Part shown: positions 1 through 11,582 of the stretch, piece by piece
Layout of the letters: each line of letters begins with the position of its first letter
Position numbering within the stretch: position 1 is the first letter of the stretch
DNA from: Seiridium cupressi
Lineage: Eukaryota > Ascomycota > Sordariomycetes > Amphisphaeriales > Sporocadaceae
Direction of reading: 5' to 3'
Length of the DNA stretch: 64,000 bases
Assembly (NCBI GenBank): GCA_036674765.1
Contig: JARVKI010000065.1
Coordinates: 62,001-126,000 of the forward strand
Made by a program: the position numbers and the translations under genes
Notes under the pieces: model-generated
What the model saw: only the letters and a program-made list of their open reading frames with translations
What the model was told of the DNA's origin: nothing
Database searches by the model: none

Positions 1-756
1 GTTTAGAGGTCTAGATTACATCGAAACCGCTATGGCTGCGAGCCGCCTAAATGCTTCATGTGATCACGCCTTTGTTGTTTCATTACCGCTACCCCCTTGA
101 CGACAAACCTGTTTCCTGACTCGCAGTGGAGAATGAGCCAAGCATTAGTGACGAACGGTGGGGCTCGTCCACCAGAGTTAGGCGTGCAGACTTTGGACAG
201 CATTTGTTTCGCAGGTGCTGACCTAGCTAACTACCTACATTGTAGGTACATGTGCATTAGTCACTCGGGTTAAACGTCGCCTTCGTCATGAAGCTTTGGC
301 TGCTTGCTGTCAACTTTGATTCAGCCAAAAGTTCAATATGGCACTATACTCAACAATTGCCGTGGTCTCTATCTCGTAAGGTCGATGCGGAGCTATTCCT
401 ATGAAGCGTTCCCTTATCTTTTTTGCACCACTTATTCTTGTCTACATGATCCGGCAACCGGCCACGAACTTGGAGGCTTCTACCACATCGGCGCGATAGA
501 CCGGCTGCTTTCACAACGTGATGTTGCGCAAAGCGATCTCGACCTTGACCCTCTCTGAAGGATGGCTCGAAGTAAGAGACAAAGCCCAGATCTTGATCTT
601 CGTCCGGTCAGATTGCCTGCCGATTTTCCCGACCTGTCTCAAGTCTCCAGCCATTGCCGCGGAGAAGAGCGGACTCACATTGTCTGCAATGCATATCCAC
701 TACAACACTCAGAGTCAGCGACCACGGCTTCGAATGTGATTGCCGCGTTATGAGGG
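1..756. other. Left-edge intergenic stretch
   Basis: No gene is supported here. One short ATG-started frame near 397 encodes about 32 residues with a hydrophobic start (MKRSLIFFAPLILVYMI) and then stops. It could be a signal-peptide exon of something larger, but no convincing second exon was found. The stretch lies 3' of the HET-domain gene. Confidence 0.5.
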
Positions 757-2220
757 TTATGAACTCATTTCCCAGTAGCGGAAATCCTCAATTAGGAAGC
801 GGCCACTCCCGAGACAGGCTGAGAAGGGCATGAGATAACTCGAGAAGTTACTTACGGGATGCTCGTCTCCGGCATTTGTGCCAAATGCAACCACGAACCC
901 TCCGCTGAAGGGTTGGATAGCACGAAAGTGATGAAATGCAACCGTCGTTGGCGTGCCAGATGGTATGAACAGATTGCTCTCTGCATCCCACAGGTCCCTA
1001 GGCATTGTTGCCACCTTCTCAAACACGCCAAGGTGAAACTGGAAGTGGATGGCCGACCGGTGGATGGTCCTCATCTTCTCGACCGCGTGATCACTTACAT
1101 GCTTCGCAATATATATGCTCACAGCCGGAGAGGCCGCTCCGTTCGTGTCGACAACCGCAAGGGGGCTGTATGGGTCTGCGCGAGCATAAACACCACCGCC
1201 TTGGTGCTTGAGGAAAATGCCTACGGTCTGCGCAGGGTTCGATACAGGATGGCAGTTCAGCGGCAACATGACCCTGTCCGAATGTGCTCTATGCAACGAT
1301 GTTTGTATTCGTACCCCTTTGTTGGACATTGAGAACTCTGGGTTAAACTTGAGATCTGCCATGGGCTCAAACTCAGCCGCCCGAGCGAACTCAGATGGGT
1401 CGTGCGCCAGGATTCCCCGGTACTCAGTCACATTTAGGTCATCTGGCGAAGAGGCACAGCCCTGCCAAATAAACAGTGTCAGGTCATTGCTGTCCTTCAT
1501 GATCTCTTCCTGAAGTCTGGTGAATGCTCGCATGCCTTCGCCATATAACATTGGCATATTCACCGAGAAGATGCCAAGGAGACAGTATGCGATATCCTCC
1601 TTCCTCGTTGTTCTCCTTCTGGAAGCCCACGACATCCTTCTTGCGACAGGGATACTACGCAACAGGGACTCGAGGTCTCTTGATGGGTTTGAAGTGAGCA
1701 CCTCCTCTTCGATACCAGTGATTGCCGAGATGCCTGGACGAAGGCTATCCCGTGTACCAAAAAGTTGTCCAGCCTGGTCATAGAATTCCACCTCAGGCGG
1801 GGCAATTAGCTCTTGCAATGTCCAGCCTCTAGTAAACCACTGTGACTCATGAAGACCCGAAGTAGGGTCTGACAAACTATAGTCAGACAGGTACGCATAG
1901 CAGATGGCAGCTTTGCTGTACCACTCGAACATGGAGTTGATAGCCTCTGTCAGCTCGGTGCTACTCGACTTGTAGATGCAGCAGGTATCAACCCAGACAT
2001 AATCGTATCTGGCTTTCAGAGCCAATTCGCAGGCTAACCTGATCTTCCCGAAGCCCTTTCTTCGTTGCGCCCGCTCCAGAATGAGCATGTCCTGGTATGT
2101 TAACTCGTCATCCTCCCATCGATGGGAGAGAATCGCGTATTTTGGGCCCCGGTCTTCCCAGAATTCCTCTAGAGAACAGTTTTTGCAGTTGATGAGCTTT
2201 ATGGAAGGAGACGTTTGCAC
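757..2220 (-). CDS. HET-domain (heterokaryon incompatibility type) protein
   Basis: The single-exon frame encodes 487 residues. The HET core is clear in the N-terminal third: AILSHRW near residue 29, VDTCCIYK near 78-85, a serine-rich turn, and TRGWTLQELIAP near 128-140. A second conserved block (AYCLLGIFSVNMPMLYGEG, then FTRLQEEIMK) near 210-245 is the segment that follows HET in the HET/DUF8212 class. HET proteins act in non-self recognition and regulated cell death when incompatible fungal partners fuse. No NACHT, WD40 or ankyrin part is present. The C-terminal 200 residues are unassigned. A GTAAGT donor lies in frame near 855, so the last 30 residues may be spliced differently; the nearest acceptor would give an intron of only 37 nt. 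The partner or allele specificity cannot be read from sequence. Confidence 0.9.
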   Translation of the reverse strand: MQTSPSIKLINCKNCSLEEFWEDRGPKYAILSHRWEDDELTYQDMLILERAQRRKGFGKIRLACELALKARYDYVWVDTCCIYKSSSTELTEAINSMFEWYSKAAICYAYLSDYSLSDPTSGLHESQWFTRGWTLQELIAPPEVEFYDQAGQLFGTRDSLRPGISAITGIEEEVLTSNPSRDLESLLRSIPVARRMSWASRRRTTRKEDIAYCLLGIFSVNMPMLYGEGMRAFTRLQEEIMKDSNDLTLFIWQGCASSPDDLNVTEYRGILAHDPSEFARAAEFEPMADLKFNPEFSMSNKGVRIQTSLHRAHSDRVMLPLNCHPVSNPAQTVGIFLKHQGGGVYARADPYSPLAVVDTNGAASPAVSIYIAKHVSDHAVEKMRTIHRSAIHFQFHLGVFEKVATMPRDLWDAESNLFIPSGTPTTVAFHHFRAIQPFSGGFVVAFGTNAGDEHPVSNFSSYLMPFSACLGSGRFLIEDFRYWEMSS

Positions 2221-3999
2221 AAAAATTTGCGATAGGTGATGCTAACTGATGTTTAAAAGCTGCCATCCTCTTCAGGCCGTCATGGGTCCGATGCGCGCTA
2301 GCTCAAGCCTGGTAATATTCCCTTTGTTGACTAGCGTGGGGGTTGGTATTGGCCAACCGCACACTCCCATCAAAGCCTCTTGTAATTGTGTGCTCAACTT
2401 TCTCTACGAGTGATGCAATTTCTGGATGGCAATGTCCGGGAATCCGTAGGCTGACATTAGGAGTGAAATGCCACCAAGTAACCAATAATTGTAAGCTGCA
2501 CCGTGTAACTTGTGGTGGCTTTTTGCCATCACCAAGTGAAATGACATCCCATGTAATGGAGCTATCTTGTGCATAGAACTATGCAAAAGCCTGGCCAGAT
2601 AATAATGATCTTATGAGAATCAAATGAATTCGAAGCAGCGATAATGGAACATCATCATGATGAAGCTCTATGGCTGGGTTATACCAACTGGTGTTGGGCT
2701 ACTAAAGACAAACTAATAATCTTTGACCTGATTACATGTACCTTTTGTCTTAGGAAAAAAGAAAAATGGCCAGTTCTCAACATTTGAGGCACGACCTCAT
2801 CTGAGGTCCTACACTCCTCTAGACACTGCAAATCCATAAAGCTCATCCCTGTGGTTTTATCACTTCCTGCGTGACCATCGCGGCTGCTGACCAGATCCCC
2901 GTTCAGCGTGGATTATTGAAACCGCCGTTCGCGATGAACTAAAATGAATTCCTTAGAGGATTCATTGTTTGACAGTTTCTGTCCTGATAATTTTGCCACT
3001 TCAAAACCTTGGGCAACTATACGTCGCCAGAACTCTTATTTATGAAGAGCAGCCCACTCGTCTTGTGCTTTCAGATCTTGCACCAGTGAACTTACCTTCC
3101 ACCCTCTATACGAAGCTACTTTGGACTTATCTCATCTCTCTATTTTTGTCGATACGCGCTCCCTCATGATGAATCAACCCTCTGCGCGAAAAACTGGCAT
3201 GGACCAGCGAGGCTCCGACTTCCTGGTGCTTGTTATCTTTCAAACCTTCGAGCTAGCGCACGGATTCAAAGATTGAGAGACTATCGGTTGCTCGTATCCC
3301 CCGAAATTCTCCGAAAGACAAAATTCTAGGCACCCTCATGGGACTTGCAGACGAAACAATAGTATCGCCTAACGGCACGACTGGGCCGAGAACCATCGAA
3401 CCCATCGAGGCTAACTCAATCAACATTATCTAGGAAGACTTCACTGGTAATTACACGATTGCAGGAGATATTTGCAACATAAATAGTGGCAAAGAGATGT
3501 GCGATGCACTCGAGATAACTCAACGGCCAGGTTGCATCGACTATTCGGAAATTAGCTACAAAGTGCGAGATGATGAATAAATAATAAAGTCGTGAAGTGA
3601 ACTTCATTGGCCACGCATCAACTTCAATGTCTGTTCATGGATTTATGTGAATAGGAAGAAAAGAAATATTAGAAATGCATGAGTGATGAATGAGTTAGAG
3701 AAGATACGGCTATACGGAGTGAATGTTGATGGCAGCAGCTACAGTAGATGTTGGCCAAAAGTTGTACTAGACTGCTGGTAATCATTGAAAAACAGTGACC
3801 CAAGAACCCTCTGATGATCCTTGACTGATAATTAAAGAATCACCCAGGAGCCGTTGTCTGGGTCTGTTCGACATTGGTTGTCTGGTTGACATTTGTCAAC
3901 CCCAGAGACTTGAGCGCCTACCTCCTCTCATCATGTCAACAATACCCCCAACACGTAGACAGCCGGCAAAACTTAGTCCCTTTGTAAAAAGCTAAATTA
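2221..3999. other. Long intergenic stretch, no gene seen
   Basis: About 1.8 kb between the HET gene 5' end and the Myb-like gene. Only short, compositionally poor frames occur. It must contain the HET promoter at its left end. No transposon, tRNA or repeat was recognised. Confidence 0.5.
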
Positions 4000-4541
4000 G
4001 TGACGCGAAATAGGACCGTCTCACACCAGCCACACGTGTCTTCATCGACGAGGTTCCCACTATCAGAAAAAACGCCTTACTCCCGTCTCACTTTCCATCA
4101 CCCATCGCCCATCACAACCAACGCGTTCCGAAGCTTTCTCGAAGCTACAGCAAAACTCCCATCTCGCCTAGGTAGGCTCTTTCGACGGCGGGTTGGCCTC
4201 AAAACCTTCGATCTCGGCGTTGGCATCCGTTGACAACCCACCTGTCAACCCCCAACATCATCGCCTCGTCTCCTTAACTTTCTTTATTCCAGATCTCCAA
4301 ATCTCCTCATTCATGCACCAACCAAAACTTCCACCATCGTGCCTTCCACTGCCAAACCGTTCCCCGAACTGTCTCCTTTCTCACCACTTCTACCACCACC
4401 AAACATTCACACTTCATTGGAATTTTCGTCACAGACAGTCAACTCTCACAGTTGGCTCTTGTCTCATACTCTTAAGCTAACTATTTTACCTCAGCCACGA
4501 TATAGTACAATCTTGCAAGATAGCAACAAGTGAACATCACA
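4000..4541 (+). promoter_or_regulatory. Pyrimidine-rich promoter/5' leader of the Myb-like gene
   Basis: The + strand from about 4070 to 4500 is strongly C/T-rich with repeated CACC, CATCAC and TTCC runs, typical of core promoters and leaders of well-expressed filamentous-fungal genes. It runs directly into the ATG at 4542 (CACAATGGC context). The transcription start cannot be placed by eye. Confidence 0.45.
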
Positions 4542-5242
4542 ATGGCCGAGTCCGCTGCAGCTGCGGCCAAGGGTGGCAAGTCATGGTCAACAGAGCAAAG
4601 CCTAGACCTTGTTCTCACTGTATTAAGTCATGAGAATCCTCAGCTGAGCGTCAAGGGCTGGAAAGAGATTAGCCAGAAGCTCCAGAAGGTCTATCCTGAC
4701 AAGAGTCTTGATGCTTTCAAGTGAGTTTCATCCCCTTTCCTCTCGTATGTCACTCCTCTAATAGCAACCACTCTAGGAAACAATTCCAGAAGATTCGCAG
4801 CCCCTTCCTTGCCAAGTTAGGTGGCGATGCCTCGACAACTAAGGGAGAAGCCGCCAACGACAATGGCAAGCCAAGCAAGCTCAAAGGACCTCGCAAGCGA
4901 AATGCTCCCGCCCCAGAGACCGACGATTCAGACGATGAGGGCGCTCCTGTGGTCGCTGCTAACAAACCCCGCAAGGCCCGCGTTCCCATGGGGCGCGTCC
5001 CCAAGAAGCTCAAGACTGGGGCTCCTGGCTTCCGTGCCATCAACGTCGAAGGAGGGAGTGAGGTTGAGGAGGAACAGCGTAAGGTCAAAACAAAGCAAGA
5101 CAGAAATCCCGATGCTCACAAGACCAAGGTTGAAGTCGAGAACCAAAAGGGTATCGACACTGGCACCGTGTTGGACAAGAATCTGAAGATTCAGGGAATC
5201 AATGGACATGCGCCTGAGGGATTGGAGATTGAAGAGTTCTAG
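4542..5242 (+). CDS. Small Myb/SANT-like nuclear protein, conserved ascomycete type
   Basis: Two exons (4542-4720, 4777-5242) with a 56-nt GTGAGT..CTCTAG intron give 214 residues. The start is the ATG in a CACAATGGC context; an upstream in-frame non-ATG extension was discarded. Residues about 13-70 have the spacing of a Myb-like helix bundle: KSWSTEQSLDLVLTVL, then VKGWKEISQKLQ, then AFKKQFQKI. The rest is low complexity and basic (KGPRKRNAPAPETDDSDDE, KKLKTGAPGFRA), with an acidic patch and several likely nuclear localisation clusters. A role in DNA or chromatin binding is inferred from the fold and basic tail; the target is unknown. Confidence 0.75.
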
Positions 5243-5621
5243 GCTGCACGTCGCGTATTGCCTTGCTTTTGCATTGAATTCTACCTGACGAAGTCTTTCT
5301 GTCACAGACAGACATGGATAGTCACCAATGGCTATCTCATGGTTTTGAATTGGACTTCAATTGTACTGCACAAAGATATCATGAAATAGGCTTAGTCCTA
5401 ACTGAGCCGTTCCGGATATCTCCAAACTCGCCGTTTGGAAGATGAAGGACGATAGTAGATCTGCGCGAACTTTAAAGCCAATGAATACAGGTGAAAGTTT
5501 TATACCCGAACAATTCGCATCTTGACCGCCAGGATTTCCGTGCACACGGTTGAGATGGCTACCCAATGGCTGATCGACTACTTGAAGAGCCAAAATATCA
5601 ATGTCGAGACGAATCATGGCA

Positions 5622-7229
5622 TTATCCCTCCCAGACGGCTTCAATAACTCCAAAGAACCCATGTGGTATGGCATCGGTGTCTGAGATCTTGAAACGTCAA
5701 TCTGCAGCAGCGAATATGGCTTTCCAGGCATGACTTGGCCGTTCCTTGCCATTGGAAATAGCCATCAGCCACACGTCTGTCGCTATGCCGTACTGCTTCA
5801 AGGATCGCGGCGAATCTGCGCTCTGGTCACTTTTTTCATCACCCGCCCCGCCAATATATTCAATCAGCAGAACCTTGGCGCTGGGCTTCAAAACCGGAAC
5901 CAAGTTTCGCAGAATTTGGATGCATTCAGCGTCCAGCCAGTCGTGTAGACTCATCTTCAGGAGGTAAATGTCAGCCCCAATGGGTTGTGGGTCGAAGAAT
6001 GAGTGCTCCACGAATCGGAAGCGACCTGTGAGCTCAGATGGGTATGTTGCGCTCGGACGAAGGACGAGCTTCGCCTAGGTCCTCTACGACAACTTCCACT
6101 TCTGGAAACCTTTTGGCAAGAACAATGGCATTGTGGCCCGCAGAGCCGCCGGTATGGACCGGTCAGTATAATTCGAGATCAATGCTGGAATTTGTGGCAA
6201 TTGGACTTACATCAACGACAGTGACTTTGCCTTCAGGGGGCCAGCCAGAGTAGTTCAGCACAACCCCCTTAGGGCGGAATAGATCCTTGAGGTATTCCAT
6301 GAACTCGACAAACTTTCTTTGCCGCCAGCCGTTCCTCTCACCTTCGCCATCGTTCTCGAGTAACTCCCAGGTATTGCGGAAGCTACCGAACTGACCTCCG
6401 GCATGGAACAAGGCAAATGACGTCTTGTCCGTGTCTTGCACGAGTTCGCACTTTCCTACTTTGTACCAGCGTAAATCTTCGTTCAGAACCATTACTGGTG
6501 CGCCTGCATCGTCAAGAATTGCCGATACTAGTGCCTTGAGGCCAGCGGACTTCGCAAGTGCTGCCGAACGTGGAGTATGTTTTACACGTCCCGGTTCTAC
6601 TGCTGCGAATATCCGCTGGGTCATAACGTAATCTACAACAGATTGGGATTAGAAAACATCCGTACTAATGAACTGCTGAGTCTTGAAATGGGAGCCCGGA
6701 ATGTTCAACTCTCAAGGCACTATTTTCGCTCTCGAGATAATACTGAAGAGGTAAAAAGCGGCCCGACAAGGTACCTACGCAGGAGACGGTAGACGACATC
6801 TCGGGGAAGTGATACATGCGCAGAAATCACTTCATAGCTAGCCGTGCCATCCAGAGGTACCGTGGACCAGAAGTCGAACGCGTTAAGTGTGTTCAAAGCC
6901 GAGGCGTCTGGGATGGCCTGGGATTCATCAGAGAAACCAGAATGGTATCTCTCCTTTCGATCTGAACTTTTCAGTCTTACTGTATGGACATAGTTGAAGA
7001 TGCTATCACCGGGACCTTGTGCCAAGTACGACATATCAGTGAGGGCATCGAGCAGGTTCTGGCGAACCATGAACATCTCCGGGGTTAGATACTCATATAT
7101 GGATGGACTGCCGGCTGCAAAGGAGACGGGCGGAATTTTTTGCTCCTCGTAAACTTTCGTCAGAGTTCCCGAAAGCTCCGCGATCTTGGTTGACAGGCTC
7201 GTAAGCGTGGGTTGTTCTGAGTTCGCCAT
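5622..7229 (-). pseudogene. O-methyltransferase (COMT-like, sterigmatocystin OMT type), broken
   Basis: An N-terminal dimerisation/winged-helix part (SIFNYVHT, then AIPDASALNTLNAFDFWSTV and DVVYRLL) leads into YVMTQRIF, a Rossmann SAM site (VTVVDVGGSAGHNA type), VVVEDL, EHSFFDPQPIGADIYL and LHDW, the usual order for class I plant/fungal O-methyltransferases. Two normal introns can be placed (6918-6980, which is in frame, and 6633-6778). Three problems follow. After the GTAAGT donor near 6210 no AG lies ahead of the GGSAG segment (the junction reads CCATAC). A one-base frameshift lies near 6035-6045 between the VVEDL and EHSFFDP segments. A TGA at 5694-5696 interrupts AAAD/RFKISDTDA, after which the frame runs cleanly to TAA at 5622. 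The enzyme would have methylated a phenolic metabolite; it is probably inactive now. Confidence 0.8.
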
Positions 7230-7687
7230 GGTGGGAAACAGGATGAGGCTCTAGCCGGTACTTCGATCATTCTGCAAAGTAGGGAAGCCAAAGCTATAGG
7301 CAATCCTAAATTGGCTAAGACAGCTTGCTACATTTCTTATTCCAGCTGATTATGGTCTGTTCTCTGTCCAAGCCGGCACCGCTACCGGATGCCGACCCAA
7401 GATCAATGCCAAGAAGTCCACTAGAACCCAACATTGGCACGCTTGGCAACCATTATGTCGCCACAGTTTCCGAAATCCATCATCTTCCGTGGTGGACGTT
7501 ATACAAAGACGGGTTTCGTAATCGATTAACCGGGCTTCCCTACCTCTTCCAATGCCCACCTTACAAAGATTATGGCATCAAAAACAATAAAGCTAACGGA
7601 ATCAGATCGGTGATGTTATGGGCTGGTTCTGCCAAGAGCAACCGCTCGCCCATCCCTTTTTCTTCGACATGCACCGCGTGAGATTAT
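7230..7687. other. Intergenic between the methyltransferase and GNAT genes
   Basis: A + strand open frame (about 7352-7681) has no recognisable domain and is judged chance. Otherwise nothing is seen up to the tandem repeat at 7688. Confidence 0.4.
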
Positions 7688-7729
7688 CTCCGCATCAGAT
7701 TAGATCAACTCCGCATCAGATAAGATCTA
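7688..7729. repeat. Two-copy 21-bp tandem repeat carrying GATA cores
   Basis: Copies at 7688-7708 and 7709-7729 match at 19 of 21 positions (unit CTCCGCATCAGAT(T/A)AGATC plus two bases). The second copy contains AGATAAG. TTATCT just upstream (7684-7689) and CTATC just downstream give further GATA-type cores. The array lies about 240 bp before the GNAT start codon at 7970, where GATA factors (nitrogen or light regulators in fungi) could bind. The regulatory role is inferred. Confidence 0.5.
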
Positions 7730-7969
7730 TCCCCGGAATGGCCACCCCCAAGACTTGACCTGCTGCCTAATTGGTGGAAGGCTTGGCGGACATGGCATGA
7801 TGCAATAGATGACGGGACATTAAAATATCTCAATACGAGGGTTAAAAGTGTGACATCACCAGAGGCTACATATACGTTTCTTAATTCTACCCCGCGTCCA
7901 GCCATTGACTCCTACAGCGGCCAACCAACTTGAGTCTACAACGCCTCTCGCTTAGAACCAGTGTACACA

Positions 7970-8838
7970 ATGCCTTTAGCAGTGCTCCCGGCCCTCGAGA
8001 CCGACATGGCAGAGGCCTCTGATGTCTTCTTTGAAAGTTTCAAGGACGAGCCGCTCATGAAATTTCTATACCCCCACGGAGTTGATCGGCCAGCACACGT
8101 TAAGGCTACTCTCGAGGAATGGAAACACAACACGACAACCTATACGGTTAAATGCGTGGACAGCGAAAGCGGGAAGATCCTTGGCATGGCTACATGGGAG
8201 ATATTCTGGAAGCCTGATAAACAAGCCAGATGGGAGCGCCCGACCGACATCCCATGGCTGCAAGGAAAGGACAAGACTAGGTGCCTGGGGGTGTGTGAGG
8301 CAATGGTAAGCAAATTGAGGCGTTATTTAGTGCCGTTTATGGCACGTTGTGGGAGCCACGACTGTTCCAATTGGACCTGTTTGCGGCTCAAGCATGAGCC
8401 GCAACCCTCCCAAAAGCTCTACAAGTATGACGGAAGAAGTGACCGCTAACTCCAAGCGTTATAGTGGGACGTGAGGGAAAGGCTGTTCGGAAATGCCAAG
8501 CATATTTGTGAGCCAGCACTAACTAGTATACGACGCGGCCATAATGTTTCAGCTGACGTGTGAAAGATATTTCATCCCTGGCCACCCACCCCGATTATCA
8601 ACGGCGTGGTGTCGGGCGGGGCTTGTTGCGCTGGGGCATCACAATCGGCGAAGACCTTCAACTTCCAATCTATACGGAATGTTCGGCTCCTAGTTTGAGA
8701 TTGTACGAGTCGATGGGATTCGAAAGGATAACACACGTAGCTCTAGTCCATAGGGCTGACGTTATCGAAGAAGACCATGATGTTGAGGTCCCGCTGGTGG
8801 TAAAAACGCCGAGCTCATCTAAACGGTTAGAGGTGTAG
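7970..8838 (+). CDS. GNAT-family N-acetyltransferase
   Basis: Proposed exons 7970-8305, 8465-8507 and 8567-8838 give 216 residues. Intron 1 (GTAAGC..TTATAG, 159 nt) is clear. Intron 2 (8508-8566) has a good GTGAGC donor and a CACTAAC branch. The frame demands the acceptor GAAAG at 8566 rather than the nearer TTTCAG at 8552, which would lead to a stop. The protein shows the small fungal GNAT pattern: N-terminal DMAEASDVFFESFKDEPLM, GMATWEIFW, WDVRERLFGN, then the acetyl-CoA loop ATHPDYQRRGVGRGLL and LRLYESMGFE. The substrate amine is unknown. If the 8552 acceptor is used, the protein is truncated before the CoA loop. Confidence 0.75.
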
Positions 8839-9668
8839 TCACCAGAAGTGCTTGAGCAGGTTGGACGGTAAAAATGGTGCTTTAGGAACTGTCCCCAAGA
8901 GATAAATCGCTGAAAGAAATACAATTCCATTGAAGTGAACTGGTCCTGAGCTGGTTAGTGGGTGGGGATGCTTTAGCTCCTTCCATATGGGTAATCGTTT
9001 CATTTCAACTAGCCTTTGTATTGTGCGGATCCCATACTAAATGCTATAGTGCTCTCTTAAATATTATAGCATCCTACAATACGTAGTCCTCAAGTTCCCA
9101 CTCAGAAATCTCCGGGCAGCGAAAACATGAATTGCGAAGTCTTCGATACTGGTGTGAGGTCGTGTGTCTTATTAGCACTACTATGATTGATGCAGCAGAC
9201 TCAGTGGCTACAATGTACATATCCGAAGGAACCGATGACCCCGCTACCTTGTGGGCCTTGCTAGAGAAGAGTTGGTGGGTCGCTAATGGCCAACAACTTT
9301 CACGGTCAGTCATGCAATACATGAGAGCCGCCCTACAATGTAGGTATGGAGTCAGTGCTTTGCACTAGGAGTGCTCAAAGGAGAATAATTGAACGTCGTG
9401 CCTTGTGAATCATTCATTGATATATATTGGTGAAAACGCAAACTGGGACATGCTGAATACAAGCCGTGCCTGTTTGCGACTCTGTAAGTGGCAACAACAC
9501 CGTCTACCTGCACAGAATTACTGATAATATACCTAGGCGTGTAGTAATCTCCTTCGATTTGTACTAAAATATATAAATCTATTGAAATTTCTTGGCTATA
9601 CCAATGACACGCGTTAACTTGTCCCTACTACTGTTACATGCCCGCTTATGACAGATCTCATATATCGC
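8839..9668. other. Intergenic, convergent gene ends
   Basis: 3' regions of the GNAT gene (+) and the aspartic-protease-like gene (-) meet here. The sequence is AT-rich (for example 9400-9610). Short opposing frames at 9074-9368 show no domain. No gene is supported. Confidence 0.45.
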
Positions 9669-11582
9669 TTAGTAGCGATGAGTGCCATCTGTCGGCGTTT
9701 GCGTGTAGATATCAGACGGATGTGATGCGTATGTCTGCCCGTATTGCGCGGGCAATTCTTGAGGTGCCGGCAATCCTGCCCCAGGCAGTTCGGCACTGTA
9801 TTGCTGGCGTTGCTGCTGTGGCATATATCCCCCGTACTGCTGCGCATACCCTTCTTCGTGGGGGTACGCCGGTATAAGCGAGTTGTAAACGGTTGACCCG
9901 AAAGTATGTGGGCTCTGTTGTTCCGGCTTCCCAACGTCTTGCTGCTGCGCCGAGGCGGCAATAGCTGCGGAGTTGCCCTGCGACCTCTTCCGGCGCCGCA
10001 ACAAGAAGAATGCGAGGACTCCAAGTCCTGCCAATCCTGCGACTCCAACTCCAGCCCCGATGCCTGCTTTGGCACCTGTTGTTAGACCACTAGTACTGGC
10101 CCCATCGTTACCGGTGTCAGTTCCGTTAAAGGGTTTATCGCCTACCGCAGGAGACGCACTGGGGGCCAGGGCGGTCCAGGAGCCGGTCCACGACTCTTTC
10201 CAGTCGTTCCCGCCCGAGGTAATGGTCGTGTCACCATACTTAATCGTACCAACATTCGCCTCGGCGGGAATATTCGGACCAGGCGCCTGGGCGAGCCACC
10301 AGGACTTGGATAGCCAATTCGCGCCGATGAAGGCATCTTGAAGGAAAGCCCGCCCAAGTACCCAACCACTCTGGTGTCCTTTATAACATGGAAAATACGG
10401 CGTCGGCGTCGAGACGAGAGGTGCGTCGAGAGTGAGGTTTAGATGGCGGAAGGGGACAGAGATATTGAGTTTATCGGTATTCGTCATTCCAACGAGCGTG
10501 AATTGCAGAGCAGAAGCAGAACTGACAATTCTAGTGTATTGGGGGTCGCCGGTGTTCCACGTGAATAGCCCTAGGCCCTCGTTGTAGGTCACCGGTAGAT
10601 GTTGGGCAATGGCATTGCAGGTCGACGTCGGTAGACTTAGGTAAGGAGAGCAGCCAGCCACGGACACTTTGATACCGGCACCTAGAGAAGAGTTGCCTTC
10701 GGCCAAGAGGCCGGTCTGTGACGTGCCAAAATCAAAAGGAGATGACCCATCGACGACCTGGATCGAAATATCGTTAAGGGTGACTTGGTCTTGGAAGGAG
10801 CCATCCATTGTAAGGACTTTCCCCAGCACTCGATTTTGATCGTATCCGCCATAGTAAAGCGACCCGTCAACTTGAGGATTCGTCGCGCCTATATGTAAAC
10901 CAAACGAGTACGAGTCGGTCCTGTTATGCTCGTAAAGATATCCGGGGATCAAACTGGAGTTGACGTTTGGGCTATCGCCGTTTGACCAGCTCTGGTTGAT
11001 ACCGCTAGAACCCAAGCTGAGGCATCCAACTGACATGGGATACCAGTTGCCATTGGGGTATGCTGCGTACGAGTTTTCGATATACGACATATCCAAGGTG
11101 GGAACCGTGGTGGCTTCACTATACTCAAGGTCCACATCATCTACCCAGTAGGTCGCGTCTTCGTCTCCAACAATATCCACACCGGCCACTAGAAGAATGG
11201 GTTTAGTATGTTATAGTGGGGGAGGACATGTTTATGGTTACCTACTGAACCTAGCGCTCGCTTTAATCTGTATTCCGCCAGTCGAGCCAGTCCCAGCCAG
11301 TTGGGCCTCGTCAACATCATATGTTCCTGCCTTACGAGCGTAACATGTATCGTTGTGATTACAATAGTCGGACGAAAAGACGGTAGTCGAAAATATCCCC
11401 CCGGGGTATAACGAAATTTGCTGGTCAGATCCAAAGGTCATCTCAACAGCTTGCCAAGGCCCATCTGGACCGAACGACTGGGAGGACCATTTTGCACTGA
11501 TCGGACCTATGGCCCGCGCCGAAGTTAGCAGCAAAAGCCAAAGCCATGGTTTTACTGGTAGAGATGCCGAAGGGCCGGCCAT
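9669..11582 (-). CDS. Membrane-anchored aspartic-protease-fold protein lacking catalytic Asp
   Basis: Exons 11582-11246 and 11188-9669 (57-nt GTAGGT..TTCTAG intron) encode 618 residues. A signal peptide (KPWLWLLLLTSARA) is followed by an A1-peptidase-like bilobed ectodomain: YCNHNDTC, DVDLEYSE, PMSVGCLSLG, SYSFGLHIG, LYYGGYDQNRVLG and WVLGRAFLQDAF. Then come a Ser/Thr/Gly linker, one transmembrane helix (AGVAGLAGLGVLAFFLLRRR) and a Gln/Tyr-rich cytosolic tail. The first catalytic DTGS position reads ISLYPGGIFST and the second lobe reads GCSPYLSLPTS, so neither active-site Asp is seen. This subfamily is common in ascomycetes and annotated only by fold. A surface adhesin or sensor role is an inference. 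Several Asn-X-Ser/Thr sites fit an extracellular location. Confidence 0.85.

Noticed and set aside
397..495. Short signal-peptide-like frame
   Set aside because: Only 32 codons with no plausible continuation exon.
7325..7681. 118-codon + strand frame before the GNAT gene
   Set aside because: No domain, begins with a non-ATG codon, and ends at the tandem repeat.
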